Below are positions 60,453-64,000 of a stretch of 64,000 nt of DNA, one piece after another. A program made the position numbers and the translations under genes. This DNA is from Nocardiopsis sp. YSL2 (lineage in GTDB: Bacteria > Actinomycetota > Actinomycetes > Streptosporangiales > Streptosporangiaceae). Location of the stretch: assembly GCF_030555055.1 (NCBI RefSeq), contig NZ_JAMOAO010000001.1, positions 1,798,001 to 1,862,000 on the forward strand, read 5' to 3'. The notes beneath the pieces are model-generated. The model did not search any database. It had not been told where the DNA came from and was given only the letters and a program-made list of their open reading frames with translations. How positions within the stretch are numbered: the first letter of the stretch is position 1; each line of letters begins with the position of its first letter.

Positions 60453-62198
60453 ATGGCCGACCCGCAGGAAGTACTCTCGCGACGGGTCCAGTCCGCTCTC
60501 GGCGCCGCCTTCGGCCCCGAGTTCGCCGACACCGACCCCGTCATCCGCCCGTCCCAGTTCGCCGACTACCAGGCGAACGCCGCACTCGCGCTCGCCAAGC
60601 GACTGGGCCGAAAGCCGCGCGAGGTGTCCGCGGCGATCATGGAGCACCTGGACGTGGCCGACGTCTGCCGCGACGTCGAGGTCAGCGGTCCGGGCTTCAT
60701 CAACCTGACCCTGCGCGAGGACTGGATCGCCGGGCAGACCCGCCGCCTGCTGGACGACCCCCGCCTCGGCGTCCCCCACCAGGAGCGGCTGAACATCCCG
60801 CTCGACTACTCCGCGCCCAACGTGGCCAAGGAGATGCACGTCGGGCACCTGCGCACGACCGTGGTCGGCGACTCCCTGGCCCGGACGCTGGAGTTCCTGG
60901 GCCACAACGTGATCCGGCAGAACCACATCGGTGACTGGGGCACGCCCTTCGGCATGCTCATCGAGCACCTGCTGGAGGTCGGCGAGGAGTCCGCGGACGC
61001 GGACCTGCTCACCACCGATCCCAACGCCTTCTACCAGGCGGCGCGCACCAAGTTCGACTCCTCCGGCCCCGAGGCCGACGACTTCGCCGCCCGTGCCCGG
61101 CGCCGCGTGGTCGCCCTCCAGGGCGGCGACGAGGAGACGCTGCGCCTGTGGAGCAAGCTCGTCGGCCTGTCGAAGGTCTACTTCAACAAGGTCTACACCA
61201 AGCTCGGCGTCACCCTCACCGACGACAACCTCGCGGGTGAGAGCACGTACAACGCCATGCTCGCCGACGTGTGCGACGAGCTGGAGGGCAAGGGCATCGC
61301 CGAGGTCAGCGACGGCGCGCTGTGCGTGTTCCTCGACGGCTTCACCGGCCGCGAGGACAAGCCGGTCCCGCTGATCATCCGCAAGAGCGACGGCGGCTAC
61401 GGCTACGCGACCACCGACCTGGCCACCGTCCGCTACCGGGTGGACGACCTCAAGGCCGACCGCATCCTCTACGTCGTCGGCGCCCCGCAGGCCATGCACT
61501 TCAAGATGGTCTGGGCCACCGCCCGCAAGGCCGGGTGGCTGCCGGAGGGTGTCGAGACCACGCACGTGCAGATCGGCAACGTGCTGGGCAGCGACGGCAA
61601 GATCCTGCGCACCCGCAGCGGCGCCCCGGTGCGCCTCATGCAGCTGCTGGAGGAGGCCGTCGAGCGCGCCGCGGCGGTCGTCGCCGAGAACCGGCCCGAC
61701 CTCAGCGCGGCGGAGCAGGCGGAGATCGCCTACGACGTCGGCATCGGCGCGGTCAAGTACGCGGACCTGTCGGTCTCGCACGACACCGAGTACACGTTCG
61801 ACTTCGACCGCATGCTGGCGCTGACCGGCAACACCGGCCCGTACCTGCAGTACGCGCAGGCCCGGATCCGGTCCATCTTCCGCAAGGGCGGGGTGGACGC
61901 CGAGTCGGCGCGCGGGGAGATCACCGTCGCCGAGAGCGCCGAGCGCGACCTCGCGCTCAAGCTGCTGGGCTTCGGCGGGGTCGTGGCGCAGGTCGGCGAC
62001 CTGCTCCAGCCGCACCGGCTGTCGGCGTACCTGTTCGAGCTGGCGCAGGCGCTCACCACGTTCTACGAGCACTGCCCGGTGCTCACCGCCTCCACCGAGG
62101 CCGAGCGCGAGTCGCGGCTGGCGCTGATCGCGGTGGCGCTGCGTGTGCTGGTGCAGGGCCTGGACCTGCTGGGGGTCAACGCGCCCGAGCACATGTAG
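60453..62198 (+). CDS. argS: Arginyl-tRNA synthetase
   Basis: 581 residues. N-terminal Add-1 domain (about 1-110), Rossmann core with SAPNVAKEMHVGHLRTT (HIGH as HVGH), DLATVRYRV and, in place of KMSK, SDGKILRTRSG. The C-terminal DALR anticodon domain spans about 460-581. It charges tRNA(Arg). The start ATG 60453 is fixed by the family N-terminus and the leaderless-type -10 box. It diverges from the short thrS leader across 150 bp. The usual actinomycete partner lysA/hom does not follow here. Confidence 0.95.
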   Translation: MADPQEVLSRRVQSALGAAFGPEFADTDPVIRPSQFADYQANAALALAKRLGRKPREVSAAIMEHLDVADVCRDVEVSGPGFINLTLREDWIAGQTRRLLDDPRLGVPHQERLNIPLDYSAPNVAKEMHVGHLRTTVVGDSLARTLEFLGHNVIRQNHIGDWGTPFGMLIEHLLEVGEESADADLLTTDPNAFYQAARTKFDSSGPEADDFAARARRRVVALQGGDEETLRLWSKLVGLSKVYFNKVYTKLGVTLTDDNLAGESTYNAMLADVCDELEGKGIAEVSDGALCVFLDGFTGREDKPVPLIIRKSDGGYGYATTDLATVRYRVDDLKADRILYVVGAPQAMHFKMVWATARKAGWLPEGVETTHVQIGNVLGSDGKILRTRSGAPVRLMQLLEEAVERAAAVVAENRPDLSAAEQAEIAYDVGIGAVKYADLSVSHDTEYTFDFDRMLALTGNTGPYLQYAQARIRSIFRKGGVDAESARGEITVAESAERDLALKLLGFGGVVAQVGDLLQPHRLSAYLFELAQALTTFYEHCPVLTASTEAERESRLALIAVALRVLVQGLDLLGVNAPEHM

Positions 62199-62544
62199 GC
62201 GCGTGCGGGCCGCCCGGCCCGCCGTCCGACCACGAAGGAGGGGCCGTCCGTGCGGGCAGCCCTTCTTTCGTGTACGCGGGACGCGCGCACGTGCGTGTGG
62301 CCGGGACCTCCGACCTGGCCGGATCCGGCCGCCGACCGGTGTGCGAGAGAACCCGCCACCGGTCGGCGGCATCTCTCGGCAGGGGTGCACCGCCTGGGAG
62401 CGGCCGGTTCCGGGGCACGACGGACGCGGGGACCGAGTCGAAGATCTCGTGTCCGGGTGTCCGGGAACCTGGCGCTCCGGTGGGGCGTCCGACCTAAGGT
62501 GTGTGGACAAAAGTCGCAGACACGACATAAGGGAGAAAACGGAT
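62199..62544. other. Gap between argS and the YceI gene
   Basis: 346 bp without a supported gene. The argS terminator occupies 62231-62272. The last 60 bp are less G+C-rich (GTGGACAAAAGTCGCAGACACG at about 62502) and likely carry the YceI promoter. Confidence 0.5.
62231..62272 (+). terminator. Terminator after argS
   Basis: CACGAAGGAGGGG (62231-62243) pairs with CCCTTCTTTCGTG (62260-62272) over 13 positions with two G-T wobbles and a 16-nt loop. It starts 33 bp after the argS stop. Confidence 0.6.
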
Positions 62545-63153
62545 ATGACGTCAGCTCCTCCCGAAGTGGGGCCCGCACCGGGGACATGGCACCTGGACCC
62601 GCTTCACTCCAGCCTGATCTTCGTCGCCCACTACCTGCGCTACGGCCGGGTCCAGGGCACGTTCGGCCGTGCCGAGGGCCGGGTCGTGGTCACCGAGAAC
62701 CCCGCCGAGTCCAGCGTGGAGGTGACGCTGGAAGCCGGAAGCATCAACACCGGAGTCGGCGCCCGCGACGCCCACCTGCGCTCCCCCGACTTCCTGGACG
62801 TGGACCACCACCCGGAGATCCGCTTCGTGTCCACGGGCTTCGAGGCGAGCCGGCGCGGACGGTACGCCTTCCGGCTGCACGGGGACCTGACCATCCACGG
62901 CACCACCGTCCCGGTCGCCCTGAACGCCCAGTGGGTGGGCGAGTCCCCCGACTACGTGTCCCCGGAGGACACCTACGGGCACTTCTTCTCCGCCACCGCG
63001 CAGATCAGCCTCTCCGCCTTCGGAGTGGGGCTCGGCGGCGAGCTGCCCTGGGGCGGGACCCTCGTCGGCGAGAACCTCGACATCGTCCTGGAGGTCCGCC
63101 TCCAGAACCAGGACCCGGCCCCGTTCCTGAAGCAGATCGGGCACGCCCCCTGA
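62545..63153 (+). CDS. YceI-family protein (isoprenoid-binding lipocalin-like fold)
   Basis: 202 residues. The fold pattern TWHLDPLHSSLIFVAHYLRYGRVQGTF, SINTGVGARDAHLRSPDFLDVDHHPEIRF and LTIHGTTVPVALN is typical of YceI. The family forms a calycin-like barrel that binds long polyprenoid chains or similar lipids. No signal peptide is present, so it is cytoplasmic, as in most actinomycete members. ATG 62545 has GGGAG upstream. It is monocistronic. Confidence 0.92.
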   Translation: MTSAPPEVGPAPGTWHLDPLHSSLIFVAHYLRYGRVQGTFGRAEGRVVVTENPAESSVEVTLEAGSINTGVGARDAHLRSPDFLDVDHHPEIRFVSTGFEASRRGRYAFRLHGDLTIHGTTVPVALNAQWVGESPDYVSPEDTYGHFFSATAQISLSAFGVGLGGELPWGGTLVGENLDIVLEVRLQNQDPAPFLKQIGHAP

Positions 63154-63171
63154 CGGACGCACCCGCGAGGC

Positions 63172-63196
63172 GATCGTGCCGCCGCCCGGCACGATC
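63172..63196. terminator. Bidirectional terminator
   Basis: GATCGTGCCG (63172-63181) and CGGCACGATC (63187-63196) form a perfect 10-bp stem with a 5-nt loop between convergent genes. The rest of 63197-63391 shows no gene. Confidence 0.7.
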
Positions 63197-63391
63197 AGCG
63201 CCCTCGCCCGACGCTCCGCGCTCCCGCACCACGTGACCGCCCGCACAGCCCGTGCGGCGCCTCGACGCCTGCCCGCGGACCACCACGTTCGGCACCCTCG
63301 ACGTCACCGCCCGGAATCATCCCAGGCGGATGGCCCCGACCGGCCCGCCCGGGGAGAACGGTGAGCAGGCGCCTCCGGCGTGCGCGAGGGG

Positions 63392-64000
63392 TCAGGCGTC
63401 GGCGGCGACGTAGGCGGCGACCTCCGCGCGGGTCGGGATGGACGAGGCGGCCCCGTGCCGCTGGACCGACAGCGCGGCGGCGGCCGCGGCGAAGCGCATC
63501 GCGTCCTCGGGGGTGTTGCCCTCGGCCCGGGCCACGGCGAAAGCGCCGCAGTAGGTGTCGCCCGCGGCGGTGGTGTCCACGGCCTCGACCCTGCGCGCGG
63601 GCACGTGCACCGGCTTCGATCCCCGGCGGCCGTGCAGCGAACCCGCCTCTCCCATGGTCAGCAGCACCTCGGGCACCAGCTCGACCAGGGCCTCCAGTGC
63701 CGCGTACGGGTCGGTGAAGCCGGTGATCGCGGCGGCCTCGTGCTCGTTGGGTACCAGCACGTCCACCGACTCCAGCAGTTCGGCGGGCAGCTCGCGGGCG
63801 GGCGCGGGCGTCAGGTACACGGTCACGCCCAGTCGGCGCCCGGTGCGCGCGGCGTCGACCACGGCCTCCATCGGCAGCTCCAACTGGAGCAGCAGGGCGT
63901 CGTGGTCGCCGATGACCGCCGCGTCGCCCTCGACCGTCCCGGTGACCGTGCCGTTGGCGCCCGGCACGACGATGATCGAGTTGCCGCCACCGCCGTCCAC
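63392..64000 (-). CDS. Ribokinase/PfkB-family sugar kinase (C-terminal part, cut by window edge)
   Basis: The visible 202 residues are the C-terminal two thirds of a PfkB-family kinase; the N-terminus lies beyond 64000. The lid/core segment GGGGNSIIVVPGAN, the LVPNEHEAAAITG strand and VDTTAAGDTYCGAFAVA with the catalytic Asp (AAGD) match ribokinase (RbsK) closely. It phosphorylates ribose or a similar sugar with ATP. The end is at 63392, 195 bp from the bidirectional terminator. The exact sugar is not proven. Confidence 0.88.
   Translation of the reverse strand: MDGGGGNSIIVVPGANGTVTGTVEGDAAVIGDHDALLLQLELPMEAVVDAARTGRRLGVTVYLTPAPARELPAELLESVDVLVPNEHEAAAITGFTDPYAALEALVELVPEVLLTMGEAGSLHGRRGSKPVHVPARRVEAVDTTAAGDTYCGAFAVARAEGNTPEDAMRFAAAAAALSVQRHGAASSIPTRAEVAAYVAADA

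Overview
The window reads as chromosome from a filamentous, very high G+C actinomycete, most likely Nocardiopsis or a close relative. The evidence is the strong third-position G/C bias, many GTG/TTG starts, 4-nt overlapping gene junctions, an alpha-lytic/NAPase-type secreted protease, XRE-DUF5753/DUF397 regulator pairs, DasR-type (dre-like) operators and a guanidine-III riboswitch. I saw no tRNA, rRNA, IS element, phage gene or CRISPR array. The genes look chromosomal, with accessory-style regulatory islands.

Left part (1-22.4 kb). A cut sucC-like ligase gene diverges from an oxalate-type catabolic set: OFA-family transporter, ThDP-dependent Oxc-like enzyme, formyl-CoA transferase and ADP-forming acyl-CoA synthetase. 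Three copies of an ATAC-n-GTAT palindrome sit at the promoters. Next come an Nramp-related transporter without the usual metal motifs, TerC, a secreted GH62 arabinofuranosidase behind two sugar-type operators, a secreted serine protease, and a guanidinium exporter (gdx) under a guanidine-III riboswitch. A DUF485/actP-type symporter pair follows, then a four-gene translationally coupled unit: LytS-like kinase, LytTR regulator, small membrane protein and second SSS symporter.

Middle part (22.4-43.7 kb). This holds a DUF4239 membrane protein, a hotdog-like hypothetical, a small HTH protein, a first XRE-DUF5753/DUF397 pair, a secreted pullulanase with MalR-like boxes, and a XRE-cupin regulator divergent from a racemase-like protein plus two NCS1 permeases. 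GTP-dependent PEP carboxykinase has overlapping dre-like sites. A probable envelope redox island comprises DUF1996, DUF4142, a Yx(FWY)xxD-type lipoprotein, a haem-b-like membrane protein and a NuoF-ferredoxin fusion. A tandem universal stress protein, DUF998 and a broken amidohydrolase remnant close this part.

Right part (43.7-64 kb). HelD-type helicase, pantothenate kinase (coaA), glmS (dre-like site and a leaderless-type promoter), and a STAS/anti-sigma-like pair beside a whiJ/abaA-type regulator with its DUF397 partner. Then KamA-type radical SAM aminomutase, plsX, a cassette of four tiny overlapping genes divergent from a third XRE-DUF5753/DUF397 pair, an MscS channel, a short threonyl-tRNA synthetase preceded by a Thr-Thr-Thr leader peptide and attenuator hairpin, argS, a YceI protein and a cut ribokinase-family gene.

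The best leads are the thrS leader-peptide attenuator, the guanidine-III riboswitch, the redox island with an altered NuoF cluster, the four-gene microcassette, and the oxalate regulon whose Oxc-like enzyme lacks expected Oxc residues.
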